Below are positions 16,482-26,300 of a stretch of 64,000 nucleotides of DNA, one piece after another. Below the pieces are notes generated by a model that worked only from the letters and a program-made list of their open reading frames with translations, did not search any database and had not been told where the DNA came from. Every line of letters begins with the position of its first letter. Position 1 is the stretch's first letter. The stretch comes from CAYVIB01 sp964451365 (GTDB lineage Bacteria; Pseudomonadota; Gammaproteobacteria; Pseudomonadales; Cellvibrionaceae), in the NCBI GenBank assembly GCA_964451365.1, contig CAYVIB010000029.1, positions 1 to 64,000 on the forward strand, read 5' to 3'. The translations under genes were made by a program, and so were the position numbers.

Positions 16482-17240
16482 TCAGTTTTCCGCAATCTTT
16501 ATGAGATAACGGTTGGGCCAAAGCTTGCCGGTTATCCAGAAGGCGTCGCTATCCGGATCGTAGGCGATTCCGTTCAGAACGGTGTGCCCGGGAAGCCTGT
16601 TGTTACGATTAACAAGTTCCTGCAGATCAAGCACGCCGGTGACATTGCCGTTGCCCGGATCTATCCGCAGGATTTTTCCGGATTGCCATACATTAGCCCA
16701 AACAGAGCCCCTGGCATATTCCAGTTCATTCAAAAACTTAAAACTCTCTCGGCTGTTCGCCACCTGAACCTTTTTGGTTACCGCAAAACTGGAACTATTT
16801 CGGAACAGCAATTCATCGCTACCATTACTCATAATAAACTGCGTGCCGTCGTGCGTCAGTCCCCAACCTTCCCCCTGAAACAGTTTGGTTTCGAGGGGTT
16901 TTAAGGTAGTGCTGTCCAGAATATGCAGCACGCCGGATGTCCATGTCAGTAGGTAAATTTTTTTATCGAACAGCGCCAGGCCCTCGGCAAAGTGGTTGTG
17001 TGGCAGATTCCATTTCGCTTTTGGCGCCGCTGAATTGGCGTGATAGATATTGACGAAAGACTTGCCGCGCAAACCGCTGGACTCGATCAGCCAGTCTCCA
17101 TCAAGGGTCAAGCCCTGCGTGAAGGCGGCGCTGTTGTGCGTCACCTGCCTGATTACTTCGTAAGACAGGCGTTTTTCGGCACGGGCGCCGTGGCTAAGGC
17201 ATAGTAAACAGAAAAGTCCAAACAAAGCTGATTTCATCAC
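16482..17240 (-). CDS. Glutaminyl-peptide cyclotransferase (plant/bacterial type)
   Basis: 252 residues with a Sec signal peptide, so it acts in the periplasm. The five-bladed propeller family Glu_cyclase_2 is recognised by FTQGLTLDGDWLIESSG, LTWTSGVLHILD, EGWGLTHDG, NELEYARGSVWANVWQ and LNGIAYDPDSDAFWITGKLW. These enzymes convert N-terminal glutamine to pyroglutamate in exported proteins or peptides. It lies 13 bases after mnmC and 19 before rrtA, inside the same operon; its substrate is unknown. Confidence 0.9.
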   Translation of the reverse strand: MMKSALFGLFCLLCLSHGARAEKRLSYEVIRQVTHNSAAFTQGLTLDGDWLIESSGLRGKSFVNIYHANSAAPKAKWNLPHNHFAEGLALFDKKIYLLTWTSGVLHILDSTTLKPLETKLFQGEGWGLTHDGTQFIMSNGSDELLFRNSSSFAVTKKVQVANSRESFKFLNELEYARGSVWANVWQSGKILRIDPGNGNVTGVLDLQELVNRNNRLPGHTVLNGIAYDPDSDAFWITGKLWPNRYLIKIAEN

Positions 17241-17253
17241 GTGCTCGCGCCGA

Positions 17254-19275
17254 TTAAATTTTATTTCGTTGCAGGTCGCGGATGATAAACCGCGCGGGGT
17301 TCAGGTAGGCGTACATCTTACCCGAAACCGGCAGCGGTTCGAAACACACTATGCTGGCGAGCAGTTCCCCACAGAGTGGGGCGTACGCAAGGCCCCGGGA
17401 GCCGTAACCCAGATTGAGGTAAAGGCCGGGATAGTAGCGGCCGGTTTCATCCATGGCAGCGTTGGCTTTTTTACGCAGGAAACTGAATGTTTCCACCATT
17501 TCCTGATAAATCGGTGCCGGTCCGACGATGGGAAAATAGTCTGGCGTGGTACAACGAAAACCGACCCTCCCGCTGATGGAGAGGGCAAGTTGATCATCGA
17601 ATTCGAAATCCCGTCCCAGTGCGACAATGTTGTTGATGTTTTCCCGATGTTCCTCGATGGTTGTATCGGTACTGTAATTGTTTAACGTATAAGTGGCGCC
17701 GCAGTAATGCATGCCCTGGGCGGCGGGTGCAATATATCCATCACCGCATACGACGCAGCGAAGGAGTTGGGTTGTGGCATTGGCGGGCAAATAGCTGATT
17801 TGCCCTCGTATACTTTTTAGTGGCAGGTGCCGGCAGGAGTTGAACGCTTTTGCATCCCGCGCGGTGGCAAGAACGGCAATATCCGCGGTGAGGCTTTTGT
17901 CGCTTTGTGCGTTACAAGCTTGCCACTGGCGATGCTGTTCGAGGTAATTGAGCTGTGTGGTGGCAAAACCGGTAATAACTTCGATGTTAGGATGTTCGGT
18001 AAGCAGCTGGCAAAGTTCCACAGGGTTAAGCCAACCGGACTTTTCTATATAAAGTCCGGAATAATGTAAACTGAGACCGGCGACCTGCTCTGTTTCCGCG
18101 GTTGAAACAAACCGGGCAAAATCCGACTGAAATTCCTCCCCAAGCTTGGCAAGGCTGTCGGCGGTTTTTTCATCTTTGGCAAGATGCAATACCCCACATT
18201 GGTCGCCGCAGCGATTAAAAAAATGGTTAGTGGAATAAAATTGATTTGCGTAAAGCTGGGCGTATAAATTAAAGCTCGACAGCGCGCCGGGGTGAGCGGA
18301 CAGCTTGGTATAAACGACACCTTGTGGATTGCCGGAGCCTCGGCTAGCCAGATTATCATCCCGCTCAACAAGCGTTACCTTGATGTTTCGATTTGCTAAT
18401 GCGTAGGCGGTATGGCAGCCGGCCAGACCACCGCCAACGACCAATGCGGAGCGAACAGGTCGTGCACGATGGCTTTGATGGCACCAGTTGGGAACCGTCC
18501 CGGAAGTCTTTTTTTCACCTTCGTGGCGGAATCCGAACGCCTGATTGAATGTGCCAACCAGCATATCGCGTTTGCGGCCAAATCCCTTGACCTTCCTGCA
18601 GTGGAAGCCGAACTCCTGGAGACCGCGTTTGACCGTGCCGGCTGCGGTAAAGGTTGAAAAGGTTGTACCGCCGGAGCTAACGCGGGCTATCTGCTCAAAC
18701 ACGTTATCGTTCCACATCTCCGGGTTTTTTGCCGGCGCAAACCCATCCAGGTACCATGCGTCGACCGGTGCCGCGAGAGGAGAAAGTTGCGCGAGCCCCT
18801 CGGCCGCCTCGCCGAAAAATAATGTCAGGCTTACCCGGCTGTTATCGAACGACAGCCGATGTATTCCTCGTACATTTTCCGGTGGGTAGTGTGAAATCAG
18901 TACATCGCTCAGCGTTTGCAGTTCCGGCCAAAGGCTGAGCGCCCTCGTCAATTGCTGTCTGGTTAACGGAAATTTCTCCACGGAAAAGAAATGCAGGCGT
19001 GAACATCGCGCGGGTTTGTTTTCCTTCCAGTGAGCCCAGGTGGCCAGAAAGTTCAGGCCGGTGCCAAAGCCTGTTTCGGCAATCAGGAAGGTGCTGTTTG
19101 GCTCGAGGTTGCGCCAGCGTTCGGTCAGGTGGTTGTTTTCGATAAAGACGTAACGGCTTTCATCAAGACCGTTTTCCCTGGAAAAATAAACGTCGCCAAA
19201 ACGAGTGGAAACAGGTTGACCTGATTCGTCAAAAAAAACCAGTGGAGAAATGCGATCATCAGCGTCGGGATTCAT
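17254..19275 (-). CDS. mnmC: tRNA mnm5s2U biosynthesis bifunctional protein MnmC
   Basis: 673 residues containing both enzymatic halves. The N-terminal SAM-dependent methyltransferase has IAETGFGTGLNFLATW (about 65-80) and WYLDGFAPAKNPEMW. The C-terminal FAD oxidase begins with ALVVGGGLAGCHTAYALA near residue 280. Together they turn cmnm5(s2)U into mnm5(s2)U at the wobble position of tRNA. The start overlaps the flavodoxin stop by ATGA, so the two are probably co-translated. Confidence 0.95.
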   Translation of the reverse strand: MNPDADDRISPLVFFDESGQPVSTRFGDVYFSRENGLDESRYVFIENNHLTERWRNLEPNSTFLIAETGFGTGLNFLATWAHWKENKPARCSRLHFFSVEKFPLTRQQLTRALSLWPELQTLSDVLISHYPPENVRGIHRLSFDNSRVSLTLFFGEAAEGLAQLSPLAAPVDAWYLDGFAPAKNPEMWNDNVFEQIARVSSGGTTFSTFTAAGTVKRGLQEFGFHCRKVKGFGRKRDMLVGTFNQAFGFRHEGEKKTSGTVPNWCHQSHRARPVRSALVVGGGLAGCHTAYALANRNIKVTLVERDDNLASRGSGNPQGVVYTKLSAHPGALSSFNLYAQLYANQFYSTNHFFNRCGDQCGVLHLAKDEKTADSLAKLGEEFQSDFARFVSTAETEQVAGLSLHYSGLYIEKSGWLNPVELCQLLTEHPNIEVITGFATTQLNYLEQHRQWQACNAQSDKSLTADIAVLATARDAKAFNSCRHLPLKSIRGQISYLPANATTQLLRCVVCGDGYIAPAAQGMHYCGATYTLNNYSTDTTIEEHRENINNIVALGRDFEFDDQLALSISGRVGFRCTTPDYFPIVGPAPIYQEMVETFSFLRKKANAAMDETGRYYPGLYLNLGYGSRGLAYAPLCGELLASIVCFEPLPVSGKMYAYLNPARFIIRDLQRNKI

Positions 19276-19802
19276 AGCCCGAATTCTGTAAGAATCTGTT
19301 TACACCAAATGCGGATACGCTCGTCGGTTTTATCGAATTCGTTTTCATCGTCCAGCGCCAGGCCGACAAAAAACCGGTCATCTTCCGCGAGGGCTTTTGA
19401 GGCTTCGAACTGATAACCTTCAGCCGGCCAATAGCCGACGGGTTGACCGCCCAGGTTAACGAGCCTGTCGTGCAGGTAACCCATGGCATCCTGAAACCAT
19501 TCCGGATAACCCACCTGGTCGCCAAGGCCGTATACAGCGAATTTCTTGTTTTGGATTTCAAGGGTGTCCAGTTCCGGCCAGATATCTTCCCAGTCTTCCT
19601 GCAGCTCTCCATAGTCCCATGTGGGAATGCCGAAAATCAGGTAATCATAGAATTGGCAGGTACTGATGGGAGTATCGGCCACATTGAAAAAATCAACTCG
19701 GTCTTCGCCGATTTCACCGCAGATTTTTTCGCCTGCTATTTCCGTATAGCAGGTCGAACTGCCGTAGAACAAGCCAATTGGTGAAGCCGGTTTTTGTATC
19801 AT
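19272..19802 (-). CDS. Long-chain flavodoxin
   Basis: 176 residues with the FMN phosphate loop YGSSTCYTE near the N-terminus, then FGIPTWDYGELQEDWE and AVYGLGDQVGYPEWF, which bind the isoalloxazine ring. Length and sequence match the long-chain FldA/FldB type, a low-potential electron carrier replacing ferredoxin. It overlaps both neighbours by ATGA (DUF3291 upstream, mnmC downstream). Whether it donates electrons to a neighbour product is unknown. FldB-like rather than FldA is my best guess. Confidence 0.9.
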   Translation of the reverse strand: MIQKPASPIGLFYGSSTCYTEIAGEKICGEIGEDRVDFFNVADTPISTCQFYDYLIFGIPTWDYGELQEDWEDIWPELDTLEIQNKKFAVYGLGDQVGYPEWFQDAMGYLHDRLVNLGGQPVGYWPAEGYQFEASKALAEDDRFFVGLALDDENEFDKTDERIRIWCKQILTEFGL

Positions 19803-20269
19803 TGGCCGGACGGGCCACCAGGCATTGCGTAAAAGTTGGCGAAGGTAAATGCCGCTCGTGAGGGGCCGAAGCGATCGACTTGTTCCAGCTTTTCTTTGGC
19901 GGTATCGATACCGGGATAGGTGCCGTTATCAATTTCCGTTTTGGGAATCCACCAAAGACAGGCAGTTACCTGGTTGAGTTTCATAAACCAGCGTTGTTTG
20001 TTTTTCATTATTTCTGAATGTTGTCCCCGGTAGGAAAAGCCGCGCAGGGTCTCAAGGGAACTCCAGACGGACATGTTGAAAACGATCTTTTCCCCGAAAG
20101 CTTTCTTGACCTCCGCACCGTTGTCGTTGCTTTCGTAGCGCCAGATAAAACCGTCATTAGTTTCGGCGAGTTTATTAACAGCATCTATCTGCGAATTGAA
20201 TTCCCTGATCAGGTTTTCTTCCAGGGAGTTGTGCCAGCGTGCGATATTGGCTTGAACCAGGTAGTACAT
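19799..20269 (-). CDS. DUF3291-family protein
   Basis: 156 residues of the DUF3291 family, which has a ferredoxin-like alpha/beta fold related to antibiotic-biosynthesis monooxygenases. Typical segments are FIWRYES, FNMSVWSSLETLRGF and TACLWWIPK. No cofactor site can be named. It is the first gene of the six-gene minus-strand set, and its stop overlaps the flavodoxin start (ATGA). Confidence 0.82.
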   Translation of the reverse strand: MYYLVQANIARWHNSLEENLIREFNSQIDAVNKLAETNDGFIWRYESNDNGAEVKKAFGEKIVFNMSVWSSLETLRGFSYRGQHSEIMKNKQRWFMKLNQVTACLWWIPKTEIDNGTYPGIDTAKEKLEQVDRFGPSRAAFTFANFYAMPGGPSGQ

Positions 20270-20723
20270 AGTTTTCTCTGACTAATAACGAATCAAAAGA
20301 TTCAGTAAAATATACGCCGTCTTACGGGAGCGGCTTCATAATTATAGTGGTCTGCCGAATGGCGGGCGGTTTTTCAACAGCCGGGTAACATGATATTTTA
20401 CACGGCCGGGCCGGTACTTATTCTTTGTGCCCGCCAGCTCGAATATTTCACCACACTCTCAAACTGGCCGAAACGGTCGGTGCGGGCTGGCGTGGTCGGG
20501 GTTCGGTGTTTGTCAGTCGCGAGCAAGCGCCAGCCATAATGGCGGAACTGCGGAAAACGCGGGGAAACGGTTTTCAGCCCTACAACCTCGGGCCGACGCC
20601 AGCAAGTCGGCATTTGGTGAAATACCGGCTGGCCCGTGGGGCCGCCGGAAGGCGACTATATAGGATTGGCCGGGATTATCAAGCCATCAAATGTAATGTA
20701 CTTTTTTTGGACACTTGTGATTC
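20270..20723. other. Intergenic region between divergent operons
   Basis: About 450 bases between the DUF3291 and DUF1653 genes. Open frames of 70-100 codons exist on both strands, but none has recognisable homology or a ribosome site, and I treat them as chance. It must hold both divergent promoters; no strong -35/-10 pair was found. Confidence 0.45.
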
Positions 20724-20990
20724 ATGACAGATGACATCAGGCCGGGACGTTACCGCCATTACCAGGGGCGAGAGTATCAGGTTTACGGTACCGCGAAGCA
20801 CTCGGAAACCGAGGAAAAGCTGGTTATTTACCGCTGCCTGTACGGCGATTTTTCATTGTGGGTCAGGCCTCTGGAGCTGTTCCTTTCGTCGGTCGAACGC
20901 GAAGGGAAGGTTTGCCCGAGGTTTGAGCTGATCAGTGAAGACCCGAAAGGTGGAATTTCTGGCGGAACGGAAGCGGCTTATGACGGCTGA
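20724..20990 (+). CDS. DUF1653-family small protein
   Basis: 88 residues. The family signature is clear: YRHYQGREYQVYGTAKHSE, then YRCLYGDFSLWVRPLE and a terminal PRFEL. DUF1653 is a small beta-rich domain of unknown function, common in bacteria. The C-terminal 25 residues after the domain are extra and low in conservation-like features. Its end overlaps the tadA start by 11 bases, so the two are co-transcribed and probably coupled. Confidence 0.85.
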   Translation: MTDDIRPGRYRHYQGREYQVYGTAKHSETEEKLVIYRCLYGDFSLWVRPLELFLSSVEREGKVCPRFELISEDPKGGISGGTEAAYDG

Positions 20991-21468
20991 CGACGATGTG
21001 AAATGGATGCGGGAGGCGTTGACGCTTGCCCGGCAGGCGCAATTGGAGAACGAAGTCCCCGTGGGAGCGGTGGTGGTGTGCGATGATCGGATTATCGGCC
21101 GGGGCTGGAACCATCCGATCGGCGCCTGCGACCCGACGGCGCATGCGGAGGTGGTTGCCTTGCGGCAGGCAGCCGGCAAGGAGAGGAACTATCGCCTTCC
21201 GGGAGCCACCCTTTACGCGACCATCGAACCCTGCGCCATGTGCCTTGGGGCCATTGTGCAGGCGCGTATAAGCCGGGTGGTTTTTGCCGCTCGGGAGCCC
21301 AAGGCCGGAATGCTGGCGAGCCATCCGCAGTTGTTGGAAGCGGGAGTTTTCAATCATCAGGTGGTCTGGGAGGGCGGTGTTTGCGAAACAGAGGCGGCAG
21401 AATTGATGCAGGCGTTTTTTCAGGCCCGCCGGGAAGCGAAAAAGCAGCTGAAGGACGCGAATGGATAA
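20980..21468 (+). CDS. tadA: tRNA-adenosine(34) deaminase
   Basis: 162 residues; converts wobble adenosine to inosine in tRNA-Arg(ACG). The zinc site is HAE (H55, E57) and PCAMC (C85, C88), as in all TadA enzymes, and VPVGAVVV is the typical N-terminal strand. I start at the ATG at 20980, with GGAAG seven bases upstream; the GTG at 20935 would add an atypical N-terminus deep in the preceding gene. Confidence 0.96.
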   Translation: MTADDDVKWMREALTLARQAQLENEVPVGAVVVCDDRIIGRGWNHPIGACDPTAHAEVVALRQAAGKERNYRLPGATLYATIEPCAMCLGAIVQARISRVVFAAREPKAGMLASHPQLLEAGVFNHQVVWEGGVCETEAAELMQAFFQARREAKKQLKDANG

Positions 21469-21504
21469 AGTGGATAAAAATCTGCCGGTATAGCGGGCGC
21501 GGTG

Positions 21505-23016
21505 TTACAGAGACGAGGTGGCAGCGATGGACTTAACCGCCTCGGTCACCACCGGGCTGAACTGGGCGAATTCGTTCGGTTTTTCCTTTTCATCATTCAC
21601 TGCCAGTTGCTGCAAGCGACCTTTTTCCACCTCGTGCCAGGCAATAATGGTCTGGAAATTCCGGATATTTTGTACGTATTCCACGGGCTCCCAGCCGCGC
21701 GCGTAGCCGTGCTTGGTGAATTTGTAGTACTTGCGTTTGGCCAGCAGCGGCAGGTATTCCTTGACGTCGTTCCATTTATCGGGGTTCGCGCCGTGGTGCT
21801 GGGCGAGAATCCTGGCGTCCTCCAAGTGGCCCATTCCGACATTGTAAGCGGCCAGTGCCAGCCAGGTGCGGTCAGGTTCGGTGATACGCTCCGGAAGGCG
21901 GCTGTGAAGCGACTTGAAGTATCTTGCTCCACCGAGGATGCTTTGTTCCGGGCTCAGCCGGTTTCTGATACCCAGGTCTCTCGCAGTATCCAGGGTCAGC
22001 ATCATAAAACCGCGAACGCCGGTGTGGGATTTGGCCGCGGGATTCCAGTGGGATTCCTGGTAAGCCAGGGCGGCGAGCAGGTGCCAGTCCAATCCCTCGG
22101 CTTCCGCCGCGTCCCGCAGTTGCTGCTCCCATTTGGGCAGACGGGAATCCAGCCGGTGGGTAAACAGGAGCGCGCCGCTGTAGTTGATCTCCCCAAGGTG
22201 GCCGTAGAATTTATCCATGGTATCGGCGATAAACTGCTTTTCCTGCGCGTCGTTGAAGAATTTTTCCGCCTCCCGAAAAAGGCTGTCGTCATTTTGTTTC
22301 GGGAAGGCCCATGCCAGGCTCTGCGGCTCGCTGATGTCAAATGCCACCTGGGCGCGCGGGTACAGCGAGCTGTTCATCTTATAGGCGTTGGAGTCTACGA
22401 TGGTGTAGTCGATCTTGCCGCTGTGCACCATTTCCAGCAGGTCAAGCATTTCCATGTCGTGCTGTTCTTCCCATACCAGGTCGGGCAGCTCGCGCTGCAA
22501 CTCCCGCAAACGTTCTGCGTGGGAGCTGTTGGCAATAACGAGGATGTTTTTACCCACCAGGTCGGCGGGCGATTTTGGTTTGTCTTCACCCGCGCGGTAA
22601 ATCAATTGCTGGGTGATCTGCAGGTAAGGGGTGGAAAACCGGACTTTCTGTTTGCGCCGCTCGGTAACTGTCAGGCCCGCGGCGGCAAAGTGGGTATTGT
22701 TGCGACCGACCACATTGAGCATTCTGCCCAGGTCTTCCACGTCGCGGATCTCCAGGTTCACGCCCAGGCGATCGGCAAACTGCCGGGCAATAACGTACTC
22801 AAAGCCGGTATAACCGGAGGAGTCTTCGTAATAGGTGGTTGGACCGTTGCGGGAAATGACGACCAGTTTGCCGTCAGAGAGAACCTGCTCGAGGGTGGTG
22901 GGAATTCGGCTGCTGACCAGCCCGCTGACAGAAACGGCGAGGATGCCCAACATCACAGCCCATTTTGTCAGCCGCGCCACCGCGTACAACGTTGATAACG
23001 CTATTGTTTTAGCCAT
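21505..23016 (-). CDS. mltF: Membrane-bound lytic murein transglycosylase F
   Basis: 503 residues. After an N-terminal hydrophobic segment (about 15-35) comes a periplasmic binding-protein-like domain (about 45-275; ISRNGPTTYYEDSSG, GFEYVIARQFADRLG) and then a lysozyme-like SLT domain with the catalytic glutamate in YQESHWNP (E321), VRGFMMLT and AAYNVGMGHLEDA. It cleaves peptidoglycan at MurNAc-GlcNAc bonds at the outer-membrane face. Transcribed divergently from purL, the usual gammaproteobacterial arrangement. It converges with tadA. Confidence 0.95.
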   Translation of the reverse strand: MAKTIALSTLYAVARLTKWAVMLGILAVSVSGLVSSRIPTTLEQVLSDGKLVVISRNGPTTYYEDSSGYTGFEYVIARQFADRLGVNLEIRDVEDLGRMLNVVGRNNTHFAAAGLTVTERRKQKVRFSTPYLQITQQLIYRAGEDKPKSPADLVGKNILVIANSSHAERLRELQRELPDLVWEEQHDMEMLDLLEMVHSGKIDYTIVDSNAYKMNSSLYPRAQVAFDISEPQSLAWAFPKQNDDSLFREAEKFFNDAQEKQFIADTMDKFYGHLGEINYSGALLFTHRLDSRLPKWEQQLRDAAEAEGLDWHLLAALAYQESHWNPAAKSHTGVRGFMMLTLDTARDLGIRNRLSPEQSILGGARYFKSLHSRLPERITEPDRTWLALAAYNVGMGHLEDARILAQHHGANPDKWNDVKEYLPLLAKRKYYKFTKHGYARGWEPVEYVQNIRNFQTIIAWHEVEKGRLQQLAVNDEKEKPNEFAQFSPVVTEAVKSIAATSSL

Positions 23017-23359
23017 CTAGTCGGGATTCCTTTTGCCTTCTACTCAGCCTGTTTCTTCAAATTCTCATCAGCCTGGTTCTTTCGGTCATCATTAACCTGA
23101 ACTCTTTTTGGGCAACGTCAACAATAGTTCCGGATTCTACCGAGAAAAATTGTGAGTAACTAGCTTGTAATCTTTAGACTTTAATGGTAAGGGATGTTCC
23201 TGAAGATGATGCTTGTCCGACGAACGGTCGGAACGCCACGCGGTCCAATTTTATCGCATCTGACGGCCGTACCAAGTGCCTGTCAGCGCCAGATCAAGTA
23301 CAATTCGCACCTTCTTATTCCAATCCGTCAAATCATTAACTCAGAGGCCCTTCTTCCCG
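23017..23359. other. mltF-purL divergent intergenic region
   Basis: About 340 bases that must carry both promoters. A TACAAT (23299-23304) could be a purL -10 element, without a good -35. No PurR-like palindrome was found. No gene. Confidence 0.45.
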
Positions 23360-26300
23360 ATGCTGATTCTGCATGGCGCCCCCGCATTATCCCAATTCCG
23401 ACTCAACAAGTTACTTGAAAAGGCATACGAAGCAGACGCGGGAAAGGTTTCACTTCAGGCCCGGTTTGTTCATTTTGTCGACTTGAAAGAGCCGCTGGAT
23501 GAAGGTGAGGAAGTGGTTTTAAGACAGTTGCTGACATACGGCCCTGCGGCAACGGATGCTGGTAGCCGGGAAGAGGGCAGCAACCTGTTTGTGGTACCCC
23601 GGCGGGGAACAATTTCGCCCTGGTCCTCCAAGGCCACGGATATCGCCCATAACGTCGGGCTGCGCAAGATCCGGCGGATAGAGCGGGGTATCCACTATGT
23701 TGTGTCCGGCTGTGACGAGGCCGGTCTTCAGGCGGTGAAAGGAATGTTGCACGACAGAATGGTGGAAACGGTTTTCGAAAAGGTGGATGACGTTGCGGCC
23801 CTGTTTACTCAAGAATCCCCGCGGCCTTTCACTGTGGTGGATGTGCTGGGGCAGGGGAGCGGGGCGTTGCGTCGGGCGAACGTCGAGCTTGGCCTGGCCC
23901 TGGCCGATGATGAGATCGGCTATCTGACCGATGCGTTTACCGAACTCAAGCGTAACCCCACCGATGTGGAACTGATGATGTTTGCCCAGGCAAACTCCGA
24001 GCACTGCCGGCATAAAATTTTCAATGCCAGTTGGACCGTGGACGGCGAGGATCAGTCGCTATCTCTTTTCAAGATGATCAAAAACACTTATGAGAAGGGC
24101 GGCGAAAATGTGTTGTCCGCCTATGCCGACAACGCGTCCGTTATCTCGGGCAACGAAGCCGGGCGATTCTACCCCGAGCCGGGCAACCGCACCTGGACCT
24201 ACCATCAGGAGCCGATCCATATCCTGATGAAGGTGGAAACCCACAATCACCCGACCGCGATTGCGCCATTCCCGGGGGCGGGCACCGGCGCGGGAGGGGA
24301 AATCCGGGACGAAGGCGCGGTGGGTAAGGGTTCAAAACCCAAGGCGGGCTTGACCGGGTTTACCGTTTCCAACTTGAATATCCCGGATTACGTTCTGCCG
24401 TGGGAAGAAGATTACGGCAAGCCGGATCGCATCGTCAGTCCACTGGAAATCATGATCGAAGGCCCCATTGGCGGAGCGGCATTCAACAACGAGTTCGGCC
24501 GGCCCAATATCTGCGGCTATTTTCGTACGTTTGAGGAAGACTACGACGGCGAACGTCGCGGCTACCACAAGCCCATCATGCTGGCCGGCGGTTACGGCAA
24601 TATCAAGCAGGAACATATCGAGCAGACGCCTTTCGAGCCGGGGACCAAACTGCTGGTGCTCGGCGGCCCCGCCATGCTGATCGGCCTGGGCGGCGGCGCG
24701 GCATCATCGATGACCTCCGGCGCTTCGGCGGAGGACCTGGACTTTGCCTCCGTCCAGCGACAAAACCCCGAAATGGAGCGACGCTGCCAGGAGGTTATCG
24801 ACCAGTGCTGGCAGTTGGGGGGCAGTAACCCGATTGCCTTTATCCACGACGTAGGCGCGGGCGGCCTGTCCAATGCCTTCCCCGAACTGGCGAAGGACGG
24901 CGGCTGCGGCGCGCGCTTTGATCTGCGCAAGGTGCCTAACGACGAGCCGGGCATGTCGCCATTGGAAATCTGGTGTAACGAATCGCAGGAGCGTTATGTG
25001 ATAGCGGTAAAGGCGGCGGATGTGGCCCGCTTTGAAGCTATCTGCCAACGGGAGCGGTGTCCGTATTCAGTGGTGGGCGAGGCGTTGAGTGAAAAGACGC
25101 TTATTGTCAACGACACCCACTTCGACGCCAACCCGGTGGACCTGCCGATGAACGTGTTGTTCGGCAAACCGCCAAAAATGCACCGCATCGCGGAGAAGCG
25201 TCAGTATGCCACCGACAATTTCGACTATTCCGCCATTTCGGTCTCCGAAGCGGCGGAGCGGGTAATCCAGCACCCGGCGGTGGCGAGCAAGCAGTTTTTA
25301 ATTACTATCGGCGATCGGACCGTAACCGGTCTGGTGGCCCGTGACCAGATGGTGGGGCCCTGGCAGGTCCCCGTGGCGGATTGCGCGGTGACCGCCGCCA
25401 GTTATGACACCTATGCCGGCGAGGCCATGAGCATGGGTGAGCGCACGCCGGTGGCGCTGCTCGACGGCCCGGCCTCCGGCCGTATGGCCATTGGCGAGGC
25501 TATTACCAACATCGCGGCCGCGCGCATCGACAATCTGGGCGATATCAAACTTTCAGCCAATTGGATGTGCGCCGCCGGCCACCCGGGCGAGGATGAAAAA
25601 CTGTTCCGCACCGTGGAAGCGGTGGGGATGCAAATGTGTCCCGAGTTGGGATTGACCATACCAGTGGGCAAGGATTCCATGTCCATGCGCACCGCCTGGC
25701 GGCAAGATGGCGAGGACAAGGCGGTTACCGCGCCGTTGTCACTGATCATTTCCGCATTCGCGCCGGTGAAGGACGTCAGGAAAACAGTCACTCCGCAACT
25801 GGTGCCGGAAGAAGGTAACCAGTTGATTATGATAGATCTCGCGGCGGGCAGGGCGCGACTCGGCGCTTCCATTTTTTCCCAAGTGTACAACCGCGTGAGT
25901 GAGACGCCACCGGATGTTGAAAGCAACCAGGATTTAAAGGCTTTTTTCAACGCGATGCAAAACTGTCTCGAGCGGGGCCTGGTCAACGCATATCACGATC
26001 GTTCTGATGGAGGCATTTTTGTCACGCTGGCGGAAATGAGTTTTGCCGGGCGTTGCGGTGTTAATATCGATATTTCCGCGCTCGGCAAAAACGCCCACCA
26101 GGAACTTTTCAACGAAGAGCTGGGGGCAGTGGTGCAGGTCAGCAAGGACAATATTGATGCGCTGCTCGGGGAATTTGAAAAAGCCGGTTTGAAGGAAAGC
26201 GTTTTCGCTATCGGCGCGGCTACGAAAGCGGAGCAAATTATTGTCCGTCACGCCGGTTCCACAGTGCTGGAATCCACCCGTGCACACCTGCAAAAACTGT

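Noticed and set aside
20398..20727. Overlapping frames of 71-100 codons between the DUF3291 and DUF1653 genes
   Set aside because: No ribosome site, no homology recognised, and frames open on both strands as expected from GC content.
21502..22995. Plus-strand frame of 497 codons opposite mltF
   Set aside because: It is the antisense of a clearly identified gene; the composition reflects codon bias of mltF, and no domain is seen.
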